Of a stretch of 41,611 nucleotides of DNA, positions 1-9,169 are shown piece by piece. The notes below the pieces were generated by a model. The model ran no database searches. It was not told the DNA's origin and worked only from the letters and a program-made list of their open reading frames with translations. How positions within the stretch are numbered: position 1 is the first letter of the stretch; the number at the start of each line of letters is the position of its first letter. Source of the stretch: Chondrus crispus (Eukaryota > Rhodophyta > Florideophyceae > Gigartinales > Gigartinaceae); contig NW_005178839.1 in NCBI RefSeq assembly GCF_000350225.1, positions 6,766 through 48,376 on the forward strand, read 5' to 3'. The position numbers were made by a program, and so were the translations under genes.

Positions 1-1
1 G

Positions 2-952
2 CATTCGCACGACCACTCCCCGACCCTCTTCCCAGTCCCGGCGCTCTGCGCAACCGTCGGCCACGCGCACGACGCCAACCCTGTGCACCGCCCCTCCATG
101 GAGGACGCGCTCTCCGCGGTGCGCTACCACTCCTTCCCGGCCGTCTTCCTCGGTCTGTACGACGGCCACGGCGGGTCTCTGGCGGCCAACCTGTGCCGCT
201 CGCACCTGCACGCCCTGTTCCTGGACGAGCTGCTGCCGCCGTCGGCCCCGGAGAAGCTGCACCAGCGCGCGCTGGACGACGTCGCGTCGGACTGCTCGTC
301 GCCGCCGTACGACACCGACTCGGACGACTGCCCCGCCCCCGCCGCCCACCCGCGCAACAACCGCGTGCTCAAGCCGGCCCGCGCCTTCGAGACCGCGTAC
401 CGCAGGATGGACGCCATGCTCAAGACCAGGAAGTGCTGCCAGACCGGCGCCACCGCCGTCACCTGCTTCCTGCGCAGAGTCCCCCGCGTCGGCAGGGTTC
501 TCACCACCGCCAATTGCGGCGACGCCCGCGCTGTCCTCAGCAGGGCCGGCCGCCCGATCCGCCTCTCCACGGACCACCGCCCTGTGGACGACAAGGAGGC
601 CCGCAGGGTGCTCCGCGCGGGCGGCTTCATCTTCGCGAAGAGGGTGTCGGGTATTCTCAATGTCTCGCGCGCGTTCGGCGACCACTGCTTGAAGTCGGTC
701 GTCATCTCGAAACCGGACGTCAAGGAGGTAGTGCTGGGCGACATGGACGAGTTTGTCATCCTGGCATGTGACGGCCTGTGGGACTTTGTCGACGAGGGCA
801 CGGCGGTGAATGTCGCGCGGGCTGGCTTTGACAGAGGACTCGACTCGAGGCAGGTAGCAAAACTCCTTGTCAGAGAGGCGCTCGCAAGAAAGAGCACAGA
901 CAACATCTCGGTTATCGTGCTAAATTTTGAGATGGACGACACCGAGGAGTGA
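2..952 (+). CDS. PP2C-family Ser/Thr protein phosphatase, 5' end cut by the window edge
   Basis: Metal-dependent protein phosphatase that removes phosphate from Ser/Thr residues. The reading frame is open to the window edge, so the true start lies outside; an internal ATG at 98 sits inside the family motif RPSMED and cannot be the natural start. The PP2C motifs appear in order: RPSMED, then DGHGG (metal-binding Asp), TGATAV, NCGDARAV, STDHRP, NVSRAFGDH, ACDGLWD (metal Asp) and STDNISVIV near the C-terminus (last metal Asp). An Asp/Ser-rich insert lies between DGHGG and TGATAV. The catalytic domain looks complete and the protein ends shortly after it at TGA 950-952. There is no membrane segment in the visible part. 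The family is certain; the specific substrate cannot be inferred. Confidence 0.95.
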   Translation, partial: HSHDHSPTLFPVPALCATVGHAHDANPVHRPSMEDALSAVRYHSFPAVFLGLYDGHGGSLAANLCRSHLHALFLDELLPPSAPEKLHQRALDDVASDCSSPPYDTDSDDCPAPAAHPRNNRVLKPARAFETAYRRMDAMLKTRKCCQTGATAVTCFLRRVPRVGRVLTTANCGDARAVLSRAGRPIRLSTDHRPVDDKEARRVLRAGGFIFAKRVSGILNVSRAFGDHCLKSVVISKPDVKEVVLGDMDEFVILACDGLWDFVDEGTAVNVARAGFDRGLDSRQVAKLLVREALARKSTDNISVIVLNFEMDDTEE

Positions 953-1578
953 GGGGCGCCACCCCGTGCGAGAGACGCGTCTGACGTGGCGTCGAGGGGA
1001 AGCAGGCAGGTTGTGAAAGGTACGCACGCGCATTTGTCGTTTGCGTCGCGCCTCTCCAACGGCCACTTCCTCTCCGCCGAATGGTGTGCTACACATCGCC
1101 ATCCGTCTGCCCGAGAAGCTCGGCTCCACTATTGTTATATTGCTCGTTTGTCACCGCCGCGCATGCGCCGCTGGCGCAGGCGTCTCGCCTGCCGCCGGAG
1201 CGGTGTCCAAGGCATGCCAATCGTGTCCGTAGGACAAGCAGGCCCCGCTTCTCTAGCTATATACAGTTATTTACCAGCCGCCCTGCGAGGCCAAAGGCAC
1301 CGGCAGCTGAGGTGCTCAGCTTTCGCCACTGCGGTTGCACATGTGGCAGCCCGTGTGGAACACACATAATTAAATAACACGTTGACTGGGAACCGCGTTT
1401 CTGTTGCCTACGCCATCCGCAGTCCGTCGGCGATCACTACGCACAGTCGCGTCTGCGGGGTGCGTTCAGTGCTGGCGCGATACGGCCCCCTGTGAAACCA
1501 GCAAGATGGTCAAGTCATGTCGCGCGCAAGAATATACCTCAACGACAGCGTGGGCTTTTTATTGACAGCTCGGTACTC
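953..1578. other. Convergent 3' spacer between PP2C and RPS21
   Basis: 626 bases between the ends of two genes that face each other. Short open frames occur on both strands but none resembles a known protein or has a convincing start context. The first half is as GC-rich as the coding sequence and the second half is more AT-rich. I see no tRNA-like fold and no repeat. It presumably holds the two 3' untranslated regions. Confidence 0.6.
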
Positions 1579-2072
1579 TTACTTGGTCTCGTCGAAGAAT
1601 CCCTTATCCCTGACGAGGCGGTAGAATGCGTCGTCGCTGAGGCCCTTGCGGCGCACAAAGCCGCACAGGGCGATCGTGTCGAACTCGCCGGTCAGGACGC
1701 CGTTCTCGTCCACGCGCCCGACATTGATCTGCACGGACGCGTGATCCTTGGCGGTGATCAGACGGTTTGAAGCGGAGCTGCGCGCAGACAACAGGGTGCG
1801 ACAGCGAGGCGTGAGTGAAAGCGGGGCGCGGATGGTGGCGGAAGTTTGATCCGGGGGCAAACGGAAGCGGCAGGGAGAGGCGCGGCGGAGCGGTGCAAAC
1901 GCAGGTCGAAGGGCGTCAAGGGGTTAGTCCACATTCTGCGCCTGTGGCTCTCGCCGCGGCGCGGGGCTGTATCGCGCGTTTCTCTTGGCGATTCGTGAGA
2001 GCAGCGCGGGGATGCAACTTACCATTTCCGCGGGATGTAGAGATCGACGACATCTCCCTTTTCGTTCTGCAT
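1579..2072 (-). CDS. RPS21: 40S ribosomal protein S21 (eS21), two exons
   Basis: Small ribosomal subunit protein eS21, found in eukaryotes. It is encoded as join(1579..1777, 2023..2072) on the minus strand. Exon 1 gives [16 protein letters not shown] plus two bases. The donor is GTAAGT at 2022 and the acceptor is CAG at 1780-1778. Splicing rebuilds the conserved Cys of RKCSASNR, and the following [13 protein letters not shown] block matches the family signature. The product is 82 residues, close to the usual 81-87. The unspliced frame that runs upstream of exon 2 is intron read-through, not protein. The intron is 245 nt, the longest I found here. It is typical for a ribosomal protein gene to keep an intron close to its start codon in intron-poor genomes. 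Confidence 0.95.
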
Positions 2073-3257
2073 GTTGAGAATGGGCGAGCGAGGAGGCGCG
2101 GGGATGCGAAAGGATTAAAATGGGCGTTGAGGTGAATCGGTGGAAAGGACAAAAAGGTTTCTCTTGCGGGGTGCATCGAATAAAGACCACCGAACCAACA
2201 GCGACGAGGATCGCCGACGATGCGAGAGTCTGGGCGACGACGGAAACATCTTTTTTGATAATAATTTCGAACATGACCTAGTTTTACGTGTACGCGGTGT
2301 CATATACCTGTATATCGTGTCCAGTTGTACACATGTCGGTTGAGCAAACCTCGATGTGCTCACATGTACCGCAAGGTATGCGTTGTCACACGGGGCGGGG
2401 CAAGAGGGCCGATATCAGCTCGAGGCCGCATGGGAGGCCCGAGAGTCACTTTGAGGATATACTAGTATATCAAGCACTAATTCGTCCGAGATATAAAGTG
2501 GGGCCCCGACTAAGACTTACTAAATTCTGAACGGCTTTGACAAGACCCATTGGAAACGGTAAATAACAAAGAAAGATTGAAAGAATTATTTGTGTGGACC
2601 CGATATCCAAGCACGAAGACCGTATCTTCTGCGCTCGATACAGGTGTTTTCTTAAGGCATCAATGGTTGATTCCAAGATGGTACCAATTCGAAACGTACT
2701 GTCTCAACTGCTATCAGAAAACGCATTACTTCCCGAAACTGCGGAGGCGGCGCTTCTTATTTTCACGAATGTATTTTCGAGGTGGTTCCACCTGTTGATG
2801 TCAACCTGTCAACAGGTCATGTTAAAGTACTGGTCCCTGTTGATGTCAACATCGATGTCCGAAAGGAGGCTCTCAAGAGCCTCCCAAGAGCCTCCTCTCG
2901 GACATCGATGGAGGTGAGGTCACCTGCGGCGTTAGCTACAACGCACACATCATGAGCAAAATCGTGAACATATTTCTTGTGCACGTGTAGAATATATTTG
3001 AAAGGATTTCCACAGAATTGTGGGGTATCACTGTAGCGTCAAACATCACGACACCATGCAGGAGCTGGTGGGTTGCTTTTGGCGACATACTGTGTTGCGC
3101 TGGCACCGTCACCGTCGCACTGTGCTGATGTCGCAGGTTGTACCGTACCCTGGCTGATATATTGTATGTGCCATAATTGTTTAGGGAATCAGCCGTGAGA
3201 CAAACCCACAGGTCTCACCCCTTCCTCTCCCTACCCCTTCTCTCTCCCCCTACGCCC
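2073..3257. other. Spacer upstream of RPS21, rich in small inverted repeats
   Basis: About 1.2 kb holding the RPS21 promoter side and the 3' side of the next minus-strand gene. Short frames up to 107 codons exist but have no recognisable product. At 2791-2805 and 2836-2850 the same 15 bases (CCTGTTGATGTCAAC) occur as direct repeats; between them is the small palindrome ACCTGT-CA-ACAGGT. A long hairpin follows directly and is listed separately. I see no other gene. Confidence 0.6.
2850..2910. repeat. Near-perfect 24-bp hairpin
   Basis: The 24-base arms 2850-2873 and 2887-2910 are reverse complements with a single mismatch (A/G in the middle), separated by 13 bases. The arms begin with CATCGATGTCCGA. 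The inner part GGAGGCTCTC/AAGAGCCTCC can also pair with itself, so two alternative folds exist. It may be a fold-back element, a small-RNA precursor or a 3' structure; sequence alone does not decide. Confidence 0.85.
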
Positions 3258-4055
3258 TCACTGCACCCTCACAACGCCCTCAATCCCCGGATACTCCGGC
3301 ACCTCAAACGCCAATTCCTCACACAGCCGTCTCGGCACAAACCTGCCGCCAACCCAGTGCTGCACGCCGTGCAGCCCCCTGGCGCACAGCTTCGGCGCTG
3401 TGAGCGACACCAGCACATCCGGTGTGCGCACTGCACCTTCTGCCTTGCCGCCGCCATCCACCTCCCACCCGCTGGGCACGTCGACGGCGAGCAGCACGCC
3501 CTCCGCCTCGTTCATCGCGGCCAGAAACCGGCCAAACGGCTCGCGCACGCCTCCGGCGACGCGGAAGCCGAAGCCGAACACGGCGTCGACGACGACGTCC
3601 GCTGCGGCGAGCGGGAGCCCCGAGTCCACGGGCACATCCAACACGCCCAGCTGCTGCACCAGCGCCTCGAAGGGCGGCCGCGCCGCTCGCTTGGGGTAGT
3701 GCACCGTGACCGCGTAGCCGAAGTGGTGCAGGTGGCGCGCGGCGACGAGGCCGTCCCCGCCGTTGTTGCCCGGCCCGCAGACGAGGGTCACGCGGGCGGG
3801 CGGCGGGTGCGTGTGGAAGATGGCGTGCGAGACGGATTGGCCTGCGAGCTCCATGAGTTGGTCGAGCGTGAAGGAGTACGGCGGCGACATTAGCTTGGCG
3901 TCGATTTGAGACGCCTTTGAGGCAACGACGTAGTGGAGAGGGCGCGCGGGTGGCGCGAAGGGTTTGCGGGGGGAGGTGGACATCTTGGTAGGCGTGAGGA
4001 TGCGGCGAGGGGGAAGGTGGGTGAGGCAGAAGGCGGGGGGCCGGAGGAGGCGCAT
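3258..4055 (-). CDS. NAXE: NAD(P)H-hydrate epimerase (YjeF N-domain)
   Basis: Repairs damaged cofactors by converting the R epimer of hydrated NAD(P)H to the S epimer that the partner dehydratase uses. The YjeF N-terminal Rossmann-like domain covers nearly the whole protein. SKASQIDAKLM matches the family start, MELAGQSVS the first helix, GPGNNGGDGLVAARHL the signature nucleotide-phosphate loop, and DAVFGFGFRG-like plus LAVDVPSGW the later conserved blocks. Three in-frame ATGs are possible: 4115, 4055 and 3983. I chose 4055 because the 24 residues before the 3983 start (MRLLRPPAFCLTHLPPRR and on) are basic and free of acidic residues, like an organelle presequence. Starting at 3983 would give a 241-residue cytosolic form. 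No dehydratase domain is fused. Confidence 0.9.
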   Translation of the reverse strand: MRLLRPPAFCLTHLPPRRILTPTKMSTSPRKPFAPPARPLHYVVASKASQIDAKLMSPPYSFTLDQLMELAGQSVSHAIFHTHPPPARVTLVCGPGNNGGDGLVAARHLHHFGYAVTVHYPKRAARPPFEALVQQLGVLDVPVDSGLPLAAADVVVDAVFGFGFRVAGGVREPFGRFLAAMNEAEGVLLAVDVPSGWEVDGGGKAEGAVRTPDVLVSLTAPKLCARGLHGVQHWVGGRFVPRRLCEELAFEVPEYPGIEGVVRVQ

Positions 4056-4635
4056 CGGGAATGATGCAAGGGGGTGGGGGGGAGTGGGAGGGGGGGAAGA
4101 GGGTTGGGGAATCATAGTGAACGATGATGAGATCAAGAGTGGGGAACAGGTGGACACGTGTATAGAGTACAGTGTGGTACAGCAAAAGAAACAGCGAGTC
4201 CTCTCTCGCTGTAGTGAATCGAGAATAAGATTTGATATCACGCTGGGTGGAGGCCGCCACGCCCGTTTAGATGGAATGTTGGGCGTGACGTCTTCACTTG
4301 CGCGAATAGAGTCGCTGGTGCAAGTGGGTTTTAACGCCGCGACTTGCAGTCTGCTTCAAATTCTGCGAGCGGAAAGCAATAACCGCAACCAAAATTCATA
4401 GCACACCAAGTCACGCCACGTCACATCCCTTCACGCCGCATCCTTGCACCAAAAATGCCTCAACTCAACCCAAAGCCTGCATCCTTCAAAACCAACGACG
4501 AACTAGAAGCTCAAGCGCTCCTTGATATAGCAGCTACTAATCTGCCTCTTCTCCATCGTGTCCACTTTGGCGAACGGTCCTCACCTCCTCGAAACCTGTC
4601 TAAACAGTAGAAATACCGCCTTGTCCCCTCCGCCC
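4056..4635. other. Spacer between NAXE and the DUF202 pair
   Basis: 580 bases. The part next to NAXE is purine-rich on the plus strand (so CT-rich on the gene strand), as expected of that gene's leader. It also contains a short plus-strand frame at 4455-4610, listed separately. The rest would be the 3' side of the DUF202 genes. No repeat or RNA gene was seen. Confidence 0.5.
4455..4610 (+). CDS. Possible 51-residue small protein
   Basis: An ATG in a strong eukaryotic start context (CACCAAAAATGCC) opens a 51-codon frame ending at TAG 4608-4610. The product begins MPQLNPKPASFKTNDELEAQ and shows no similarity that I recognise, no membrane segment and no signal peptide. It lies antisense to the presumed 3' untranslated part of the DUF202 genes. 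A C-rich stretch precedes the ATG, as for the real genes here. It may be a true short gene or a chance frame; evidence is weak. Confidence 0.25.
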   Translation: MPQLNPKPASFKTNDELEAQALLDIAATNLPLLHRVHFGERSSPPRNLSKQ

Positions 4636-4974
4636 TCACCTGCCCTCGACAAGCAACGCTGCTGTAACCCCCGCCACGACCACGGCCACCGCTGTGACCG
4701 ACCACGCCCCCAGGATGCTCATTTCAACATAAACGCCGTACCTAATACAAACGCAAAACCGCACAAAGCTCACGGTCCCCACGACGGTGAGCACCATCCC
4801 GGCCAGCACACACACCACGGCCGCGGTCTGCACCACACGCCCCTCAAACAGCTTACTGACGGCCATCCCAGCCAAAAAGAGGTACCCCGCCGTCCTGACA
4901 TACGCCAACAACGTGCGCTCCCGCGCATGCAAGTCCCGCAGCATAGTCCCATGCATCGCCACGGCACCGAACAT
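4636..4974 (-). CDS. Small DUF202 membrane protein, second of an overlapping pair
   Basis: 112 residues with the DUF202 hallmark HARERTLLAYVRTAGYLFLAG at residues 16-36, a diverged version of the family's NERTFLAWLRTA. Three hydrophobic segments are visible (about 27-42, 49-70 and 87-108), the usual topology of this family of small membrane proteins, which includes the yeast Vtc1 subunit of the vacuolar polyphosphate polymerase. The start ATG (4974-4972) overlaps the TGA of the upstream DUF202 gene (4976-4974) as TGATG, in the -1 frame. It may be a separate cistron, the second half of one fused protein split by a sequencing error, or a true frameshift. DUF202 alone does not give a function. 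Confidence 0.7.
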   Translation of the reverse strand: MFGAVAMHGTMLRDLHARERTLLAYVRTAGYLFLAGMAVSKLFEGRVVQTAAVVCVLAGMVLTVVGTVSFVRFCVCIRYGVYVEMSILGAWSVTAVAVVVAGVTAALLVEGR

Positions 4975-5374
4975 CACCGCAGCACAAATGCCAGCGCAGC
5001 CCCGCCCGTCGCGAGCGTGATCAGTGACAGAAATGCGGGCCCGAATACGTCCGGCGCGAAGCGCGACGAGCGCAGCAGATGCAGCGTGTGGTAGTAGCGT
5101 GGCGCCGCGTAGAGAAGGATCAGCCCGCCTTGCGCGATGAACAACGCAGACGCAATCGTGGAGAGGCTCGACGTGTCGAGCCCGGAGAGAACGGCTGGGC
5201 ACGGTTAGCTTGTGTTGGCGGCGCCGAGAGGGGGCAGGCAGGCTTACCTCCGGTGCTTATCGCAGTGACCGCGGTGCGCAGCCAGGCCAGGAACGTGCGC
5301 TCGTTCGCGAGCGCGTCGCGCGCTGTGGCACCGGTGTTGGAGACGATCGGGAAGCGCGGGTAGGCTAGTGGCAT
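4974..5374 (-). CDS. Small DUF202 membrane protein, two exons, first of an overlapping pair
   Basis: Encoded as join(4974..5194, 5248..5374) on the minus strand, 115 residues. Exon 1 carries ANERTFLAWLRTAVTAISTG, the textbook DUF202 motif. A 53-nt intron (donor GTAAGC at 5247, acceptor CCCAG ending 5195) restores the frame as Ala-Val-Leu-Ser. Exon 2 supplies the second and third hydrophobic segments (STIASALFIAQGGLILLYAA and GPAFLSLITLATGGAALAFV). Without splicing the frame closes after a basic, non-conserved tail, so splicing is strongly supported. The protein ends at LAFVLR followed by TGA, whose last base starts the next gene. Relatives such as Vtc1 act in vacuolar-type membranes; the exact role here is unknown. 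Confidence 0.8.
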
Positions 5375-5761
5375 CGCTTGAGTAGGGTGGGCACGAGCGT
5401 TGGGGAGGAGAGCCTCGTCGAGTGCAGAGGGACGGAGGCGGGAGAGGGGTTCCGGATGTCAAGTTGTATCTTGGGGAGGGAGATACCCTTGGGTAGTGTC
5501 TGGTTTGTTGGGTGCGGATGGTACATTGCTGGCTGTGTTCTGCTGCGAAATACAGTATTTTTGGCTCGAAAAATGATTATACTGTACGGTATTATGTCCG
5601 GTTCCAGCCACGTTCTTGCGCCATGCTCTGAGATTTTACTCAAGCTCTATCGGCTTCCGCATCGGCGGGCACAATCTTGCCCACCTCACTTGACCACTTC
5701 TCCTCCCCACTCCGCCTTCAATCATCTCGCTCTGTCACCGTCGCCGGCCTTCCCGACCACG
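5375..5761. promoter_or_regulatory. Divergent promoter of the DUF202 pair and CSN5
   Basis: 387 bases between two head-to-head genes. TACAGTA occurs at 5551-5557 and its reverse complement TACTGTA at 5580-5586, 23 bases apart, forming an imperfect inverted pair. The same word recurs in many other spacers of the window. A pyrimidine-rich leader (about 5670-5760) precedes the CSN5 ATG. No TATA box is evident. Confidence 0.45.
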
Positions 5762-6784
5762 ATGAATTCGGCGGACGCGCGCCGCACCTTCGAGCTGGAG
5801 AACAACATGCGCAGCGTTGCCCAAGAGGACGACGCACGCTACTTCTGTGACGTAACCGAGCAGGAGCAGTGGCGCAAAAAGAAGCCTTGGGCACAGGACC
5901 CGCACTGGTTCAAGGAGGTCCACATTTCGGCCATCGCCTTGATAAAAATGGCCATGCATGCCCGCTCAGGCGGCACCATCGAGGTCATGGGCTCTATGCA
6001 GGGCAAGATTGCAGAGCACGCCTTCATTGTCATGGATGTCTTCCCGCTCCCAGTCCAGGGGACCGAGACCAGGGTGAATGCGCTAGAGGATGGAAATGTC
6101 TTTTTGGTGGATTATAGTCTCGAGTGCCGGAAAGTAGGAAGGAGAGAGACTATCGTGGGGTGGTATCACTCACATCCCGGGTACGGCTGCTGGTTGAGCG
6201 GGATTGACGTTCAGACGCAGAATACCAATCAGACCCATTGCGACCCGTTTTTGGCCATCGTTGTCGATCCTGTCAGGACGATTTCAGCAGGGAAGGTTGA
6301 TCTTGGCGCCTTTCGCACATACCCGCCGCAGCACAAGCCGCGCGATGAGGGGCCGAGTGAGTATCAAACGATTCCTATTAACAAGATTGAGGACTTTGGC
6401 GTGCATTGCAAGAGCTACTATCAGCTCGACGTGTCATATTTTAAGAGCAGTTTGGATTCCACCCTGCTCGATCTGCTCTGGAACAAATACTGGGCGAGGT
6501 CCTTGTCCACATCCCCGCTGGTGCAGAGCAAAGATTATGTCGTGCAGCAGTTGAACGATTTAGGCAGGAAGATCAATCAGGCAGATCGCCAGCTCGAAAA
6601 GGCAAACCCCCATAGCCGCGGGGGGTACTACATTTCCGATAAGAAGGCGGCTTCTGGGAAGAATGGCGGGCAGTTTGAGCAGATTTCAAAGGATGCCCAA
6701 AAGTGCTGCAGTGAACATATGCAGTCCATGATGTCCATGTACGTCAAGAATGCATTGTTCAGGCCGAGCGGTGACGGCAACTAG
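5762..6784 (+). CDS. CSN5: COP9 signalosome subunit 5, JAMM deneddylase
   Basis: Catalytic subunit of the COP9 signalosome, which removes Nedd8 from cullin-RING ubiquitin ligases in nucleus and cytosol. The 340-residue product compares with 334 in human. The JAMM/MPN+ zinc site is intact: Glu74 in IEVMGSMQGK, then His136, His138 and Asp149 within GWYHSHPGYGCWLSGID. The N-terminal NNMRSVAQEDDARYF resembles other CSN5 proteins, and HISAIALIKMAMHARSGG precedes the catalytic Glu. The C-terminal S5b-like helices include YYQLDVSYFKSSLD and LLDLLWNKYW. The frame stays open upstream to 5378, but MNSADARR at 5762 matches family length and follows a CT-rich leader. No intron is apparent. Confidence 0.97.
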   Translation: MNSADARRTFELENNMRSVAQEDDARYFCDVTEQEQWRKKKPWAQDPHWFKEVHISAIALIKMAMHARSGGTIEVMGSMQGKIAEHAFIVMDVFPLPVQGTETRVNALEDGNVFLVDYSLECRKVGRRETIVGWYHSHPGYGCWLSGIDVQTQNTNQTHCDPFLAIVVDPVRTISAGKVDLGAFRTYPPQHKPRDEGPSEYQTIPINKIEDFGVHCKSYYQLDVSYFKSSLDSTLLDLLWNKYWARSLSTSPLVQSKDYVVQQLNDLGRKINQADRQLEKANPHSRGGYYISDKKAASGKNGGQFEQISKDAQKCCSEHMQSMMSMYVKNALFRPSGDGN

Positions 6785-9169
6785 CTGGCTTTTATAAAAC
6801 CCTTGTATGCTTTTGAGGGGAGCTTCGCTTCCCATTTTGGAGACCCTCGCTGCACATTGTACAGTCCGTTGCCCATGTGCACACTGTGGTATGTGCATTC
6901 ACTTTGTCTTCCCGCGTTAACTGGGATGATACGCCAAGTCAGGACAGACGCCAACCATCTTGCATCAGCTTTTAGCGCTTCACTCCCGTGAGATGTCAAA
7001 ACGGCAGCACTCTTCAGTCTGCGACAATTTCGTTTTCTTCACAATCACACTTATCGGTAACATACAAGAAACAAACAATTTCTGTCATTTGGATGTGGTC
7101 AGATTTGGTTCGGATACAGTACGTGGTTGATGTATTCGGACAATGTGAGACGTCACAGTCAAAAGTAACAAGAAGCTTCACCTTGCATCTGTGGATGCAT
7201 CAAGCAGAAATTGATCCCCGTCTAACATGGCATGGTTGTCATACTTGCAGCTCAACTGCGCATCCAACAAAGACTTGACTCCAGAGACCGCGAAAGGCAC
7301 CATCATAGTTCAATGAATAGGAAATGTGTGCTAGAATGCACAAGAATAGGTACGTAATACATTGCCTCGTGATCTTGCCTATATTACCCAACTTGTAACC
7401 GAAGCGTCAGTCTTTTACTTTTTACACGCCATAGTTTTGACGTTTCCATGTCATTCTCAGCAAAGAGCCGGAGACCCAATTTCCGTTCCTCCGTGATGCC
7501 ATTCGGCAGGTACTTTTCTGGATGAGGTCATTACTCTGAACGGTGTAGAACTTTAGTTCTATGCCTTCACGCCGGAACGTTTGTCGAAGTTTCTTAAAAT
7601 GAAGTTGCTTGCCCACGAGAAGTAATTCAACAGATGGAATGACTTACACGACGATCAGAGCCTTTGTCAGAGGAAAAAACTGTCAGCAACATCCTGAAGA
7701 AAATTCTTGAAAGATTCCCTACGCAAAACATTTTTATTGGTTGCAAGCCAGACCACCTATAATCATCCATCGTAATGCGTAACCAGAAAGTAAGAAGAGA
7801 TCTCCAAACTATGAAAGGTCTCCGGTCCTGCTCTGACCCAATTTAGTTTGTTCCGCCTTTGTTTATAGAGGAGTTTTTTTTTCAAATTACACTGTGGCTG
7901 CTCGTTCATGGACGTTGAGCGAGGAATCTTGAATTGTCGGGGTAGGAGCATGCAACGTCTTGTAATGGAAGGATTAGTTGAAGCAATCTACATTGATTAT
8001 GATGGTTTATTTGTTTGTCAAGAAAGGGCACCAATCTGGGCGCAGAAGAGTATGGCCGCCATATGCTGGATCACAAGGATGAGCATACAAATTGTGCCCT
8101 TGTAAAGAAATTTCTTGGATGCATGTGGGAAGTGCCACCATGCTGCACGACTCTCGCTGCAACCGGACTTGTATTGGTGATAGGTGGGGAAGAGGACATT
8201 GAATGATATGTATTCCAATCTTGTCTGGTGCAGAGCGAAGGAAGGACATCTTAATCTTTATAATACTGTACACGCGGGTATAGTTCTGACGCTCAAAAAG
8301 TCGACTGCTATATTGCTTACCTTTCGACGATGGCGGCGTGGAAGAATTGGGCTTTGCGATTGTACGGTACACTATATGCTGCAGTATGCTGCAGTGTCAC
8401 TTGTAATTTGGGTCGAGATTCACTATTTTGGGATGTTGTTACAAAGAGAATTCTGCACCTATTCTCCACATGGAATCGCCGTCGCTTGTATGAACGAGCA
8501 GACGCCATCCAAACACCGCTCACCTATGAGGTCTCTACGGCACAATAAAAAGAGTTTCGGTGGTGTCTTCGTACTTCGTAGAGTAAGAGATAAGGGGCAG
8601 TAGAAGTACGGTACTTCTGTAATGTTTTTATTAGGGCATCTTGCTTGCTTCTGTAGAAGGCAGTCAGCTGTGATCATGATGGCATTGTGTCGCTCACAGT
8701 CTTGCTAAAACGCCGACAGAGTTTTCGGTAGCACTGTCAGGCAACTCGAGAGTCTCAGCTGGAGGCAGTCCTGCACCATACACCTGTCATAACGGACTAA
8801 CGGGGCCAATCGATGCCCATCACAACGTATTACGGATCTCAGGTTGGCCCGGATTTTTATCTCTGCCGCATGGAATACGTGTGAGATCGGTGCCAAGATG
8901 GATTCACTTTGGACTTTGAGTCCTCCCTCTCACCTCCGCTGACACGGCCGTACTACATCACCTCACCGCATACTGGACATGTACGATACATTACCTTCCA
9001 CCCCGCGACTCTTGTGAAATGCTATAAAGTAGATACGGGGTCACATCACTCTCCCCTTCAACTCTACATTAGCTAGCACTGTCGTCGCGACTACACAACT
9101 CTACTTTCTTCCTCTTCTCCAACTGTTCCCCTCCTTCGACACCCACTTCTCGACCAAGACCCCCAAAAA
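6785..9169. other. Gene-poor spacer of 2.4 kb
   Basis: AT-richer than the genes on either side. Only short frames occur (up to 139 codons at 8184-8603 plus and 121 codons at 8007-8372 minus); they overlap each other, have no recognisable domain and look like chance frames. A small tandem duplication of ATGCTGCAGT lies near 8374-8393. TACAGTA at 7115-7121 and TACTGTA at 8264-8270 match the word seen in other spacers. The last 170 bases are the promoter and CT-rich leader of the next gene. No RNA gene was recognised. Confidence 0.6.
9022..9029 (+). promoter_or_regulatory. TATA-box candidate for the SMP-C2 gene
   Basis: CTATAAAG lies about 140 bases before the ATG at 9170. It is followed by a pyrimidine-rich leader (TCTCCCCTTCAACTC and further CT tracts) that ends in CCCCAAAAAATGG. 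This is the clearest TATA-like element in the window; most other genes lack one. Confidence 0.45.

Noticed and set aside
124..1059. A 311-codon minus-strand frame opposite the PP2C gene
   Set aside because: It is the shadow of a GC-rich coding sequence; the plus strand carries all PP2C motifs.
3319..4260. A 313-codon minus frame overlapping the epimerase
   Set aside because: Arg/Ala/Pro-rich shadow in another frame; the conserved YjeF blocks are in the frame ending at 3258.
4636..5202. A 188-codon continuous minus frame as one gene
   Set aside because: Its first 76 codons lie over the first DUF202 exon in the wrong frame and have no conserved sequence; only the part from 4974 on is DUF202.
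8007..8603. Overlapping frames in the 2.4-kb spacer
   Set aside because: Both are short, overlap in opposite directions and have no recognisable sequence.
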